From Eutypa lata (taxonomy: Eukaryota; Ascomycota; Sordariomycetes; Xylariales; Diatrypaceae), in the NCBI GenBank assembly GCA_022661535.1, contig JAKULF010000006.1:1793001-1857000 (forward strand): a stretch of 64,000 nt of DNA, read 5' to 3'. The position numbers and the translations under genes are program-made. This document shows, piece after piece, positions 45,631 to 58,814 of the stretch; the stretch's first letter is position 1, and each line of letters opens with the position of its first letter. Under the pieces are notes generated by a model, which was not told where the DNA came from, did no database searches, and saw only the letters and a program-made list of their open reading frames with translations.

Positions 45631-48600
45631 GTGTTGTCTATTTTTATATTGTCTCCATTTCTTACCTAGTCTTCGCACGGTAATGAAAGGCGACAAGGTA
45701 GTGAACATATAGGGAAACTTGAAGAGTAAACAAGTATAGGTGTAAGTGTGTTAGGTGTAAGGATAAGCAATACCAGCTTTTTCTACTGACTAGAGACTAT
45801 AATTAATAGACTCACAAGCTTCTATAGATACGGTGAAAAGACGCTAATGGGGGCGGTAAAGCTTTGACAGCTCCAGTTTGATAACCATCTACGTAGTACG
45901 TAGTTAGTTATTTGTGCGAAACGCTCTCGCCCGCAAAGCTCTTCTAAGGCGTCAACGGCAGCCAACTTATTGCTCTGGATCCTGTATTGATCTTTAGGCT
46001 TGCAAGAAATAGCTCAGACCAGGGAGTGACGATGGGTTGTATCCAATTTTAGCTCGTTGAAAGACTCTTACACGATTCCTTTTAGTGAGGATTCAAAACA
46101 TGAAGCAGATGGGAGCAAGCCTGGTAAAGCATAGAGCTAACATCGCAAGTGCTCCCCCGTGGTTGTGACGTATGGACCTTCGTGAGATTCGATCTTAGGA
46201 GTAATGCCGACACCTTTCGATGTCGAGTAACGGCGGACACGGCAACCGAACCCCCAGTCAGTATGAAGGGTCACCCATGTGGCATCCCTATGCTAGCTAA
46301 AAGAACAAACTGTCCCCTGATCCATCCGTTAGATCTCCACAAAATTAACATCTGATGGCTGTTAAAACAGAGCGTATCTAAATTAGAAAGAGCGCTATCT
46401 TAGAGGTTGGACTGAGAATAGAAGAAGGATCATTTAACTTCTCGTTCGTTACCGCCATGGTAACCAACAAACCCCTTTCAAATGTCCGTCCATCTTAATG
46501 ATCTAACACAAGTCCATCGCACGACCTTAGCGTGGAATAGTTGTGAGTGCCAGCAGCTAATGCGCGAAACTTCGGATGGACAATGACAAGCTAATTTGTG
46601 GTAAAGACGATTACCTCAGATCGGTTAACGAGATCGCAACCGACTACACAACCAACACCAACATAAGTTAAGGGTGGAGAACCACGTGCGAGATGTAGCC
46701 ACGATAAGCATCCTTCAGTACGTTATCATGTATGTAATCGACGCCGTTCTGATGGAATACGCCAAGCACCATCTTAGGCGCCACCTATGTGAATAATTGC
46801 CAACATTTCACTTAAAGCCACCGTGTGATCACGGCGTAACGTCTGCAAGAAATACTCCGAAGAAACCATATTGGTAACTACATATGTATGGCAGGCTCGA
46901 GTATGCAACCCAGAGATATGCCCTTTAGTTGCCAAGCTACCCCTCCGCTCTTGCATAATCTCCGTACCCCTTTACCATGGCTAATAGATAAGTGTTATAA
47001 TCACCTAGATATAGACATGAATTAATAACTCCGCAAGTTCTGTGAAATATCAGCATTTGCCATGCGAAAGTGGAGGCAAGGTTTCGACTGCGGAATAGTC
47101 TTCAGTTTAACTGGAGCATTACCCCAAACAGTGATATCATTTATTAGTTGAAGTCTTAAATAGAATATTGTATTAATCTTCTGCAGTTTCGTAGTTTTGC
47201 AATAGTCCAATGTCAGTCATTGAATTAACGAACAGGTTAGCCTTATAACTGATATAACTAGCAGTGTAGATATGTTCATGTAGCTGAGCGGTGCGGTTGA
47301 TGCCCCATCCTCCGGGAAGGAATAAGAGAGTAGTGACGGCTTTAGTGTAGCTCGTGGCCTTCAGGGATATGCGGACCTTGCTTTAAGTACCTCGGTATAT
47401 TTGCGGACATGGTCCCATACAATCGGAGGCTTTTGTGGTTTACATAGAGCCATATCTGCATATGTAGGTCCGGACAGTATGATCTTTTACACTGTGATAT
47501 TTCGCACTTTGCTACATCGACTGCTACCATGCAGACGTGCTACATAAATTCCGACATGGGGCTTGCTTTCTAGTATACATACATACATACATACCTACCA
47601 AGCTAACGGCGGGATGGATCCTAGCGTTGTCCCGAACTCCCGTTTAAGCGATGGGCACCTATCAGCTCGCGCGGGATCTTATCAACGGTCCGAGCTGAGT
47701 CGAGCTTAAAAAGATAAGGCATGAGCTGAGACCTTAACAAAATAGCACTGCTATAAAACCCATTCTCCCAAGTTTGAAACATGAAATGCAATCAAGTCAT
47801 AGATTCTATAGCTTGATCAACAATAGTAAGTATCCCTCCTGTTTGTCTTGAACTCTGCTCTACTAAATTATTGCTGTCTTCATTCAGTTAGCAACAACTT
47901 CGCAAAATTAATTGCTTTAAATCCAAGATTTCAATTTGCATCCCAAGAGCCGACTATCAGGTGGAACGAGAAAAATACTACGCGGGTGGAGGTCAATCAA
48001 TGAGCTACTGCATACTACTTCGTACCTGATACTCCACCTACCATTTTCAGCCAAGCAGCTGGTAGGGCTGGAGAACTTGGGTACTACCTACATGTATGTA
48101 TGAATGTATGTGGTTATGCACCTTGACCTTGTTAATTAAGTCTCGCTTGGCTTAATGTTCAATAAGAAGTGCATTCGGGAGACATCATGACAAGGACTCA
48201 TCGTCGATCATCCACGTATACACATATACCTACATAGCTATTGTTGTAGCCTGGAGCTACATACATAATACATAGTAAAGTTGCATTATACTCTTAGATA
48301 ACCTCTTAGTACCTCTTGAAATCTGTGCATGGAAGCCTTGTTGTCGATTTACTCATGGTAGTCCTAGCGATTTATTATCGTCTGCACGTTTTAACTTTTT
48401 ACCAGCCAAGTTCGGACGTCCCAATCCGGAAACATTCTGCGACGGTACGATCATTCTGCTTTAGGTAATAACTACAACCAATCGATTAAAAGCTCCACTG
48501 GAAGCATGCCTGGGTATTAGCTTAGTGTATGTATTGCCTACCATACAAGCATTCAGATAGTTCATTATGCACATAAGTTTATGGAGCATGCTATAGTCGC

Positions 48601-48900
48601 TATAGTCAAGTCACTGCGGGCCTTGCAAAACGCCTTTAGTCTTAAGATCACCTTACTATATATGAGTTGTTCGTTATATGTAGTTATTCAATACATGTTT
48701 ATAAATCAACAATTCTGTTTTCAGGTTAGATCGAGAGGCTGCCAGGCTGCTCAGGTGCATACATACAGGTAGGTATTACTGCACACATACTCGGAGTGGC
48801 GATGTGCACTTGCAATTGGCTACCCCTATCAAAACGGCGACTCTTATCAGTGGTCCATTAAACGCTATCGAGGTCGCTTAACACAGCATCCTGTGCCAAC
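45631..48900. other. Gene desert, second part
   Basis: AT-rich sequence with short frames on both strands and no recognisable domain. A CATA repeat lies near 47575-47595 and TACTTCGTA at 48016-48024. Confidence 0.45.
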
Positions 48901-50200
48901 ACCCATTTGCTGTATCCACACCCCCTTCTCTCTCTCTCCTCTCTCGAGACTCCGCAAAATAAAATCATATGCACACCGACTTTCCAAAAACCACGCACGC
49001 CGCCCATCCACCACTATCACCGTGCTTTCAGCGCTCTAGTGGCCGCCTAAATAACGCTGAGCTTCCCTTTCCCTCATGTTGAAATGGCGGCGACGGAGCG
49101 TTTTCCATGGCGGACGTCAATTGTCTCTCCATTGCAGATGGGTGACATGTCTGGATCATGCCCGAGAACCCATTTCCATTTCCCCCCTCCTTTTACCTTT
49201 TACGACATGGATGTGCGGCCCCTGGTGGCAATTGCACACTTCATCGTGCTACGGGAGATAAACTGGAATGGCATTTCCAGGACGATTTTTGACTAGTAAG
49301 ATGCCATGCCTCCAAACAAACAACAAGCGGATCTTATGACAATGACGATGTATGAGAGGGTACTGGTGGCAGTACTAACAGTAGTAATGGCGATCGTACC
49401 CAGTCCCCATGATCGGCTCAGGTAGTTTATAGCCTTTTTACTTCCGGAAATCTTTTCTCGCTACTTACCCAGCTACCCTGCTGCCTAGGTCACCCAGGCT
49501 ACCCAGCAAGCATCTCTCATCGATGTCGACCAGGCAGCCAGTCTGCCAGTGCTCTCTAGCTCTTTACCAGCCCATATTCACATATCATACCCCTACGAGC
49601 GGGTCTCATGGTAAACCCTTCATGAAAGGCCAAGCAAGCCCAAGGTTCTGACTTTTTTTCTTCCCCGCGGTTTGGCTTCGGACTCTGGACGCCTCGGCCT
49701 GCTGCTTTCAGCCTAAAATAGTCGTTTAATCTATACCTTTCCTAGTTAAGATCTTCCTCCTTACCTTTCGAACTCCGATTTTAAGACGCCCTTGGGTGCT
49801 TCAATAAGCTCGGACTCGATGCGATGAACTTTTCCACTTTTTATCCCACCTTTCTCTGGAAAGGCGCGATCAGCTGATCTTTCGCCTTACCCTGCGCAAG
49901 AGGATACACAGTTACGACTCGTAGCTGACGACGCACGAGAATGTCGTCATAAGCTCATCGAGGCCAAGTGATATGATAACGGCTCACCCTTGGTAGACTA
50001 CTATTTCTTCACAACTTCTACATATCTAGTTATCCATATACTATACAGTTTATCGCACCATGACCTGGTCTATCTTCCCGCTGGATCGGTTGCTAAACAT
50101 AGTCCAAATACCCCATCATCGATCTCCTGAATTTTTCATTGTTATCTTTGTACTCGCACCCAACTAGACCCTCAGGTGAGATGCGGGGTTCGCAGGGGAA
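48901..50200. other. Unassigned stretch with promoter-like composition
   Basis: A CTCTCTC tract near 48930 is followed by sequence of higher GC content than the surroundings. A 70-codon frame starts at 49084 (ATGGCGGCGACGG) and contains no known motif. The composition and pyrimidine tract resemble a fungal promoter and leader, but no downstream gene follows on the plus strand. It could be a transcribed non-coding locus or a remnant promoter. Confidence 0.2.
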
Positions 50201-52164
50201 ACTAAAGAATTAGTAATCACATATTACAAATAATGCGTTAAAGACAGATAAAGGGAAGTGCGTATGTTGTTATAGAGAAGAAAGATCACAGCTCGAAAGA
50301 AAAAGTGGCCCGGACAAGACGCCAAATCGGTATCCCTGCCCATATTGACATCACAGAGGATAGTACGGGCGGGGGGTCTGCTGATCGTCTGCCCGGTGAA
50401 TTGGTCGAAACGCTTGGCTAACCCGCCAGCGCTCACGTTTTTCCCACGCGTCTCCCAATCCCAGGAAACGCATGCTACACCAACAGCATACCTTATTGCT
50501 CCCAAATGCAACAGCGGTCGAAGAGAAGCTCACTCCATTCAGGTACAGTGCCTCAGACAGGCTTTCTCGGACACCACCAGCCGGGGTATTGTCCAACCCC
50601 CACAGAACATCTCCAACGCTCATCATATCCAGAACACACACACATCACATCAACATTGTATTCTGCATATATGCCAAAGAAGAGGGTGTCATTATGGGGT
50701 AGCCTATGCAACTTCATACATAAGGAGGAAACCCCAAAATTAGTCATCTGCATCAGGACCAAATGCAGTGTTCATTTTAGCTGCATTGATCAACCTCTTT
50801 TGAGACCGTACACTTGTTCTTACCCTGGTTCAATATGACCCCCATCGAAGCCGATGCGATTCGTTCGATGCACCTGGGGTTGGATATGCCTTTGAACCGC
50901 CAGTTCCGCAGCTGAGACGGGATAGGAACGGGAATATCTCTTATGTATGTACATACATAGTATAGAGCCATCCCCATATGCCGATCAGTAATAAATAGGA
51001 ATATCATTCTAATGAAAGTTACTATCCAGCTCATTTCCACTCTACTTTGGCCCTACAATCGTACCATGACTGGGTGGGGTTATATTTCTTGATTTATGCA
51101 CAGCTACCGCTCAAGCTAGAATAGCTGATAATCAGTTCGTAGACTAAAATGTAGATCACAGCGGAGGGTCGGATCGTCATCGGTACTGCGGAAGGCCGAG
51201 TAAGGCTTCAGCAGGCCTTTCAGCTGTGACTATCTATGCTTGCCTAAAATCGCTGGAAACCATAGCCGAGATTTTCTCCATGTAGGGTAGGTAGAAACTT
51301 TGAAATGCCGGCGCGCACCTATGAGTACTAACTAACTAGCTAGGTAGTCTGAGGGATCGCGGCACTTTAGGTGGTTCCCCCTTGCTGTCCCTGTTAAACA
51401 TACGGGAAGTTCCTTACAGCTAACAGAAGTCTCAAAGAGGAGGATGCTATAACTCGTGGGAGCCAGAAACCAACAATGGTTGGCGTTTTTGAGCGAGACG
51501 ATCGAGATGGTCCTGCGGGAGCTCCACCGAAGGGAATCTATATGCCATCATACTAAGTGATCGTTCGTTCTACGCCGGACTTTGAATCCCTCCCTCGAGG
51601 TTCTGTGGCGGAAGGATTCCTTTTTCCCCAGAGCCCGGGGCTGAAGCACGAGTCTCGAACCAACGAACCAACGACGACGCCACATCCTGACTACTGGTTA
51701 GTAAAACCGTATATTCAGTCGAGTCCCCCAAACACCCATAAATGCTATGCCTCGCTGTTCTATTAACGGTAGCAAAAAAACGAAGCTATAATCCCCCTGA
51801 GCAAGGTCTGGTCTAGTTAGGTGAGCAACCAACACCAACTTCAAGGTCCATGAAAAACCCAGGTCACCGGTACAAGTTATCCCCATCACGAATAGAATGG
51901 GACTAGATCTTCAAGCGAGCGGCACGTACTCGCTAGACAGGCCCGGACTCACTCCACCTAATTAGAAAAGGTACCAGAATGTTGGTAGATAGATTCTAGA
52001 GCTAGGCGTTTGGTCGACCTCGATGAGCTAACCCAGGTGGCCGTCACGTGGAGAGAGGGTTCGGCAAGTCCCATTTAGCCCTCGCGGGAGCTTTCTTTCT
52101 GTTTCATGGGGTCAGCTCCTCCTTGAGACCCTAATGAGGATGACCCGCGATAAATTTAGACTCT
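50201..52164. other. Gene desert, third part
   Basis: Overlapping frames at 50345-50743 (+, 132 codons) and 50351-50641 (-, 96 codons) mask each other and have no domain. The rest is AT-rich spacer with no supported gene. Confidence 0.4.
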
Positions 52165-52198
52165 TACCTACATACATACATACCTACCTACCTACCTG
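52165..52198. repeat. TACCTA/CATA simple repeat
   Basis: A run of TACCTA and TACA units, the densest example of the word that recurs throughout the spacers of this window. Confidence 0.8.
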
Positions 52199-52460
52199 CT
52201 AGTCACACAAACAGCAAATTTAGAAAGGAAAAATCGCGAACACGGTAAGTAGTCAGGGGAGGAGGATCTGACGCCGTCTATCTCTGTCTAACAACACCCG
52301 TTTCGTTGCAGCATACGAGCCAGTTCTGGGAAGACGTGGGTGAGTCTTGTCTTCGCATTTCTTTGCTCCCTGTGACTGCCGCCGGATCTTCGCTGCAGAC
52401 GACGGACGGTCTGTCTATCTATCTATCTGAGAGCTAGTCACTGTTGCTGCAACATACACA
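52199..52460 (+). other. Possible spliced locus with two intron-like segments
   Basis: Two canonical intron-like segments lie in series: GTAAGT at 52245 to TTGCAG ending 52311 (branch CTAAC near 52288), and GTGAGT at 52340 to CTGCAG ending 52398 (branch-like GTGACTG near 52373). The enclosed exon is 52312-52339. Joined to the next exon it reads HTSQFWEDVDDGRSVYLSI and then stops. I find no credible start upstream. This could be the end of a decayed gene, a non-coding spliced RNA, or coincidence. Confidence 0.22.
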
Positions 52461-55400
52461 GGTGTACTGAGTGGTATGCTGCACCAAAGGCCCGACTGCA
52501 CGCTCTTGGCTGGGAGGGTAACGGGATGAATATGCATCCATGGGTACCAACTCCGCTCTCATCATGAGCAAGAAGATTCCCCCAACATGCTGTATACCCC
52601 GTTTCCCAAATATGGGGAGTATATCCTGGCTAGTATGCCTCTATAGACAACCCCTCATATAGCCATGATAGGGAAGGATAGGTAGCTAGCCGTGTCTATC
52701 ACGCCTCGAGGATTATGAGGTTTGGAGCCTACGGATCTAGTTTAAGACTAAGATACTCAAGAGGCCCTTTGCTAGTAGTGCTATGCCTCTCAAGGTAAAA
52801 CCAAGACAGACCAGTCATTCGTGACCACGCACAAGTAACATACTGATATCATGATTTAACCCCTCAAAGTTGTTTGCTAAATTAAATGACACGTTAAAAG
52901 TTCCAATTCGAATAATACTTGGTTCAACAGTAATCACCAGTGCTTATTCTATATTCGGCACCATGATGATCAGCTTATTCAAATTTCAACCTTAATCATA
53001 TTATGGCTGGAGTACATATAAGTTACATAAGACGTAGGTAGGTGTATGGTGGAAGGTATTGGTTATTTTGTTTGGCAGCAACTTGCCCCTGTATTTGCGG
53101 TATTTAAGGGGCATATACAGAATGTACCCCTGAGTTCTTCTCATATCACGTTGACAGCATCGAATGGCATTTAGTCCTAGATGAATGCTACTTCTCGTCT
53201 CTTCCTCATAGCCTGCTTTCTGCTAGATAGATATGCATTGCGATATTTCGTGTCCTAAAAGTCTGCGGGAAACGATGTGGTTTCCTAGTTAGGAGCACGA
53301 TGCTCATGTCCATCTGTCGTCTTCCTCCCCCCCCTTGCCAAGGTGAATGTACGAGTGTGCATCTAACACCTACCTAGATTCAATATGAAAGATCGTATGT
53401 TTTTTTTTTCCTCTGTCCCCTTAAAAATAGATAGATCATTGATTGATTGATATTTCTCGGACGAGCTTTTCCTGATGAAGTGCTAAGAAAATGTCAAATG
53501 TCCCAAGGACGTTCTACGAACCGTTGTTTCCCATCATCCTATGAAGCTACAGCTACAGCTACAGTTACAATGCTAGGTATGTAATGACGGCGTGCGAGGC
53601 ATTTCCCGGGACCCCGTTGCAACGTCCTCTGCCCACCGCCAAGGGCATGTGTAGTTACCTACGTACAATGGAACTGCGACGTAGCCGTACCGTGTCCACA
53701 CATATCTCAGGTTTCTGCCTTGGGGAAGGGGAAGGGGAAGGGGGGGGGAACCCAGATGTCAAAACCTAGCCGCCTATTGGCTGGCTGATCAACATGTTTC
53801 TTACGACGGGAAACGAGCCGGAAGCCCCCCCAATGGATGGGCTTCCGCGGACCACAACCATGGAGTTCTGGTATCCCCCCCCTCCCACACACCCCTCCCC
53901 TCCTCTGGTAAAGGTGGCTGATCAAGGGAGACTAGAGAGACATACACAAACACAGGGAGAGAGCGAGAAAAGGGAGGGGTAGAAGGAGTCACAACCTTTA
54001 CAGGCATTATCTGCCGCCTCCGCAGGCCGCCCACGTGAACCTATCTACCCATCCTTCATCAGTATTCTACCACAGTCCCGACTGATACGAGGCTCTTTAA
54101 ACTTCCCTCTAGCAGGCATATGGCGAAGCCCCCATTGGCCTGGGAGCATTTCAGACAGACCCATTTTCGAGCGCCTGTCTTTGTCTGGCCAGGGGGGAGG
54201 GTGTGGGCCAATGAGTGGCGGTAGTTTTGCGATGTGACGCTCCCGGCGCGCCTATGTGACGCTCCCATATCCGCGGCGGGCGCCGGGGTGTGATTGGCCG
54301 GTTTTCATTTTTTCCTTCCCTTGTGTATCGCGATCCTTCATGCGGGTTTTATTTTCCTGGGGCGTCTAGATTAGAAGAAGAAGAAGGGGAGGGCAGGGGG
54401 TGGTTGTCTTCACCGCTTCCAATCTCCTTCTTGGAGACGAGTGGTGTATGGCTAGGTAAGTAGTCATAGTCATACGCATGCCTGGATGCCGGGCTCCGTT
54501 TAACTAAAAGATAAAAAGCACGCAGGCAGGCAGACACTCAGACAATTGGTTAGTCAGTCAGTCAGTCAGTCAATCAGTCACACCTTCCTCAGTGATGTAA
54601 TCAGGCCATTTCCCCCAGATGCGTAAGTGCTTGCGAATATGTTTACTAACAGTCCTGATATGCGGGAGGGAAAAGGGTTGACATATCGCCTGCTGCCACC
54701 AAATTGGGCAACTTAGACAGGGCTGATTGACTTAGCTAGGTACCTAGGTATGAGGCAAGCATAGCTGAGCAATAAGGCGACCCCTACAGCGCGCCATATC
54801 TCCTGCTTGCGTGGCGTGGCGCAAAGACCCTTAGTGGACGATGAAGTTTTTGGTAATTAGACGAGCTCCGGTGCCGATATTCCGGCAGTTCGGAACCGGA
54901 CACTTAATGCTAGGTAGCGGGAGGCGGACCGGGCCCGAGTGCACGCATCAAATCAATCACCCCTACCACCGTTTCAGCTTGATGATAAAGGGGGGGATTC
55001 GCCGTTGTCATTGTGAGTGGAGCGTGGGTTTTTTGAGCTGAATGCATGTCAGAATAATATTAATACACCTACAGAATTGGTTTACCAGGTACCTTTTTTT
55101 TTCTCCTATTCGTTTTTACATTTACTCCTTGCTGTCGCTGTCGATGGCGTGTCTGCAGATAATCGGGGCAATGCTACTTACCAGACTTGCTGCTGCATGA
55201 TCTTTGTTAGACGCGCTGCACATTGTCGATCCGAAAGCAACAGCGGGGCATAATACATGATGCATGTTTGTGTGTGTTACCTACGTGCAATGAATGACTC
55301 TTGGTAATACAATCTTAAAAGGCGAATATCACTAAGCTGTTCCAAAAAAGCGCCAAAAGTGTAAAAAGAGGTAAAGATGAAGAAGCGGCGGCGATTAGTT

Positions 55401-57399
55401 TGAGGCTTGCCACGTTGATGATGTGCATGGCTTATCTGCTATTAATAGATATTCTGAAACATCTGGTGGCTTAGGGTTGCAACAAGCGACCCTGGGTCGA
55501 GCCTTTGGTTTCTCTCTCCCCTCTCTCCGGGGCAGGTGGGCTACTCTTTTCTCTCTTCTCTCTCTCAAACAGGGTAGGTTACACAGATTGACCATAGCAA
55601 AATCGTCAAATTAGGGGATACAGTAAGCCACGACCTCGAAACATTGCTATTGTCTGTTGTTTCTATGTGTTTCTCGCCAACTTCATGCGCTGCACCACGG
55701 GGCACACACATACACACAAGGATACCACTAACAGGGCTGAACCCCCGCCGCAGTCCAGCATAGGTGTAGACAGATCATCGAACTTTCCCCCCACGTTGAT
55801 GCGGGCTTGGCTGAGGCTCAACCTCTAAGCTAAGCCATGGTCCCGGATAAGCAGCCCGCCAATAAGTTACCTGGTGATGTCTCGGCGACGTTCGGGCTCT
55901 GCATACATAGGTTGGCAAAAGAGGATGACACCTAACCCGCTTCGAGACACTTTGGGAGGTTGCCATTGGGCTGTAAACGAGGCCCAAGGTTACCTGCTAC
56001 TTTTCGCGGACTTCTCAGGCCCGTTTTCATTTGCTACTATCTGCAGAGAACGAACGAACGGGACCGGGACGCTTACCTAGGTATACGATCTGTCATGGTG
56101 GTTGTGGGGTGATGGATAGCTGTACTCCATGGCCTGCATCTCGAGCCGTGCCGTGTTTAGGTATCTACGAAACAGCACCAATCCAACTCATGCATGTAAG
56201 TATGTAAATGCATTAAACGTTTTTTGTTTACTAGGGCCCTTGCAGAAGCGACATTACTCGTGTTGTTACATGGCAGCTCCTGATATAGGTATAAGACGAA
56301 GATCTATGCACCTTGGAGCTTATATTAACCTATACTCTCTAGTTAGTCCTAGACGAACTTTGATGGTCTACAACCACGACGGAGGTATTCGCAATGCATT
56401 ACCCTGCTTCGGTTTTCCCGTGGGAGACTGATTGACTGGGTGCAGAGTAGCATGGAGACGGATTACTCGAAACTTCAACAACTGCTAGAGCCCGTCTATC
56501 AAGTCCTAGTTTCAAGTAAACTAACTGGCAGATGGATAAGCTGATCTCTCTTCTTGGAAAGAACCAGAATTGAAGCATGAATGGCAAGCTCGGAGAGGGT
56601 GTGTGTCTCTCTGCGCGTGTGATGGCTACATGGGCAGGTGACAGGAGACTTATTAGCGGTGGTGGACTAGGTTCTCATCACCCCTTCGTTACTACAATAA
56701 GGGATACGAAAGACGCTTTATTCCGCTTCTAGAGCCTGGTGTCCAAGAAGAGAAATCGTCTTCTCTTGTTTGGGTGGTGTATTGACTAGTACTTCAGATT
56801 GTCATCTCTCAATGCTGTAGAGTTGGATATCCTGTCTCAGTGCTGGCTAATCGTTTCATTCGAGGTAGTAGAATACTCTGAAGGCTTGAAGAAGGCAAAT
56901 TTCACGAATACTTGTACCTAGAGAGTCCAGGTCGAGGGCAATAGTGGTTTTCATATAAGGTAGGGACGATTATGTATACCGTGCGACTGGGATAACCGTC
57001 CTCTACACCTAGGAGACAAATATAGATCATATGCATAGCATTTCTTCGTTGGGAGAATGTGAATGGGGTGCAGAAACAGAACGTGAATCAGTATTCGATG
57101 GACGCTATCCGTGTCCTGAAAGATGCCTGAGGCTTGAAAAGGGGTTCGCATAAGGACATTGAGGTAGCCTTCATACGCTGCTAACAACGTTCTAGCCCCG
57201 TGAGCATGATACCAACCCAAACAAACAGCATACACAAGCTTTATAACTATGTACGTAGTGGTGAAGCAGCACAACTTTAAGTATAGTAGCATACCTAGCG
57301 TTCCAAATGAAGCCAAGCCTTGGAAACACCTAGTAAGTTGTTGTCACATTTTCCCTTGTAGGTAAGTTCACATAAGTTGCCTACATGTAAGTAACATAA
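52461..57399. other. Gene desert, fourth part
   Basis: No supported gene. GC-richer islands occur near 53600-54300, with C- and G-runs near 53740 and 53875 and a short AGAAGA repeat near 54375. A tandem CAGT repeat lies near 54550-54580. Frames of 60-120 codons show no domains. Confidence 0.45.
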
Positions 57400-57609
57400 C
57401 TACAGGTCTGTAAAATAAGTGGAACTGGCAAGGCTCGCTACCTAATCATAATACAGGATAATCTTGACAGAGAAGAAGAATATGCCCCAGGTGAATATCA
57501 AGATTCCAATGGAGAGCAAGAAGATGTCGAAGAAGATCAGGGAGGTGTTGAAGAGGAGCAGGGGGGTGTCGAAGAAGAGCAGGACGTGGTTGGAGAAGAG
57601 CATGATTAA
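57400..57609 (+). pseudogene. Possible orphan terminal exon encoding an acidic repeat tail
   Basis: A plus-strand frame without ATG is open from 57400 to a TAA at 57607-57609. From a possible acceptor (AATACAG ending 57456, with CTAAT upstream) it reads DNLDREEEYAPGEYQDSNGE, then an acidic heptad repeat (VEEDQGG, VEEEQGG, VEEEQDV) and ends GEEHD. The 21-nt units differ mostly at third positions. It looks like the C-terminal tail of a protein whose upstream exons I cannot find. Confidence 0.25.
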
Positions 57610-58568
57610 GGGCAGGAAACCCTTCTGCCTTGAGCATTAAGTTATTATTTGCTTCAGGTAGTCAAGCACTTTTTAAGAAGGAACTTAGTTTATTGGCATG
57701 TCTTGTAATCTGAATAATCATTTTTTATGTTGTTAATTACGGAATAATGGACTAGTTATCATTGAATAAGCGGTCATTATTCGAATCCAAGTATTTCAAT
57801 ACATATGTCATTTAATTTGGCAACAACCTGCCTAGGCAGTCTTTCTCTAGGTCAGTGTAGCCTGCTATTGCAAGTACCGTTAGCGGTTGTTAGACTTTCT
57901 CCTATCTACCTACCTATACTATCAGGATTGAGGCAGTAGGTATCTATGTTAACTGTTGAACGAACATCTCCTTACTTAGCTCTCAATGGTTGATGTATTT
58001 AGGGGTTGCAGCATATAACTGTGTAGGTAGGCGAATCACCTAGCATACGCATTCTTCTATTGAACTTCCATGGCATGACCTAGTTCATTGTCTCGTCTTC
58101 TTCGCGAGAGCTCTTTGACCCGTGACTAACTTAGTATCTCCGGATATCATGTATGTAAGGCTGTCCTGGGAACCTCAACCAACACCCTTCTGCTCGTAGG
58201 GAAGTGGGGATGATTATGTTCTCATGATTATGTTCTCAAATCTATTTACTTCAATATCTAGTGAAGGATAGGGTCAGTTTGAGAATAGAGCACGATGTGT
58301 GCCGATATGACCCATCGGGGACAGACCTGGGTGTGTTAGCCAGCTAATCTTTGCAATATATATACGTATGGTATCACAAAGCTGTCGATGGAATAAGAGC
58401 GACGTCTGATTGACATATGGTTGATCATAGTTACTTGCTATTCATGTATAACTATGTCAACATCTAATAGGAGTCTTAACTCCTAGGCAGTCCAATGATG
58501 CTCCTATAAACTCCGCCCAGAGCACATTAGCCCATACAATAATAAGCAGCGACTGCCTAACTTTACAT
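57610..58568. other. Intergenic spacer
   Basis: AT-rich sequence with no supported gene between the acidic frame and the fragment following GCN3. Confidence 0.45.
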
Positions 58569-58799
58569 TCACCCCACAAGCTCTCGCGTGATGATGTTTA
58601 GATCAACCTCCAATAGAGCCATAATCCAGCGGGGCTCACACTTCCGAATGCTGTTAATGAGGTATTCTCCATCTGCAACCGGTGAGATTCGTCAGCCAAA
58701 GTCTTGCCGCCGATGGGTATTCTCACCATCAAGGTTCCATAGCAAAGCTTGCGTAAGGCGTCTTATTAGTAAAAGGATCTCGTCACATGAGAAGGGTGA
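58569..58799 (-). pseudogene. Two-exon gene fragment directly downstream of gcn3
   Basis: On the minus strand a frame without ATG is open from 58799 (SPFSCDEILLLIRRLTQALL). It reaches a GTGAGA donor at 58726-58721, and a GGCTGACG branch site plus TTGCAG acceptor lead to a second exon, 58569-58672. The junction keeps frame and gives DDGEYLINSIRKCEPRWIM, ending RELVG and TGA. The first exon is preceded by GGCTAG, a possible acceptor, 15 nt after the gcn3 stop codon. It may be an alternative 3' end of gcn3, the tail of a displaced gene, or chance. The family is not recognised. Confidence 0.27.
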
Positions 58800-58814
58800 C
58801 TAGCCCGCCAAGTC

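Noticed and set aside
9935..58568. Transposon copies or long terminal repeats in the deserts
   Set aside because: I saw no reverse transcriptase, transposase or integrase motifs and no paired terminal repeats of useful length by eye; a repeat library search would be decisive.
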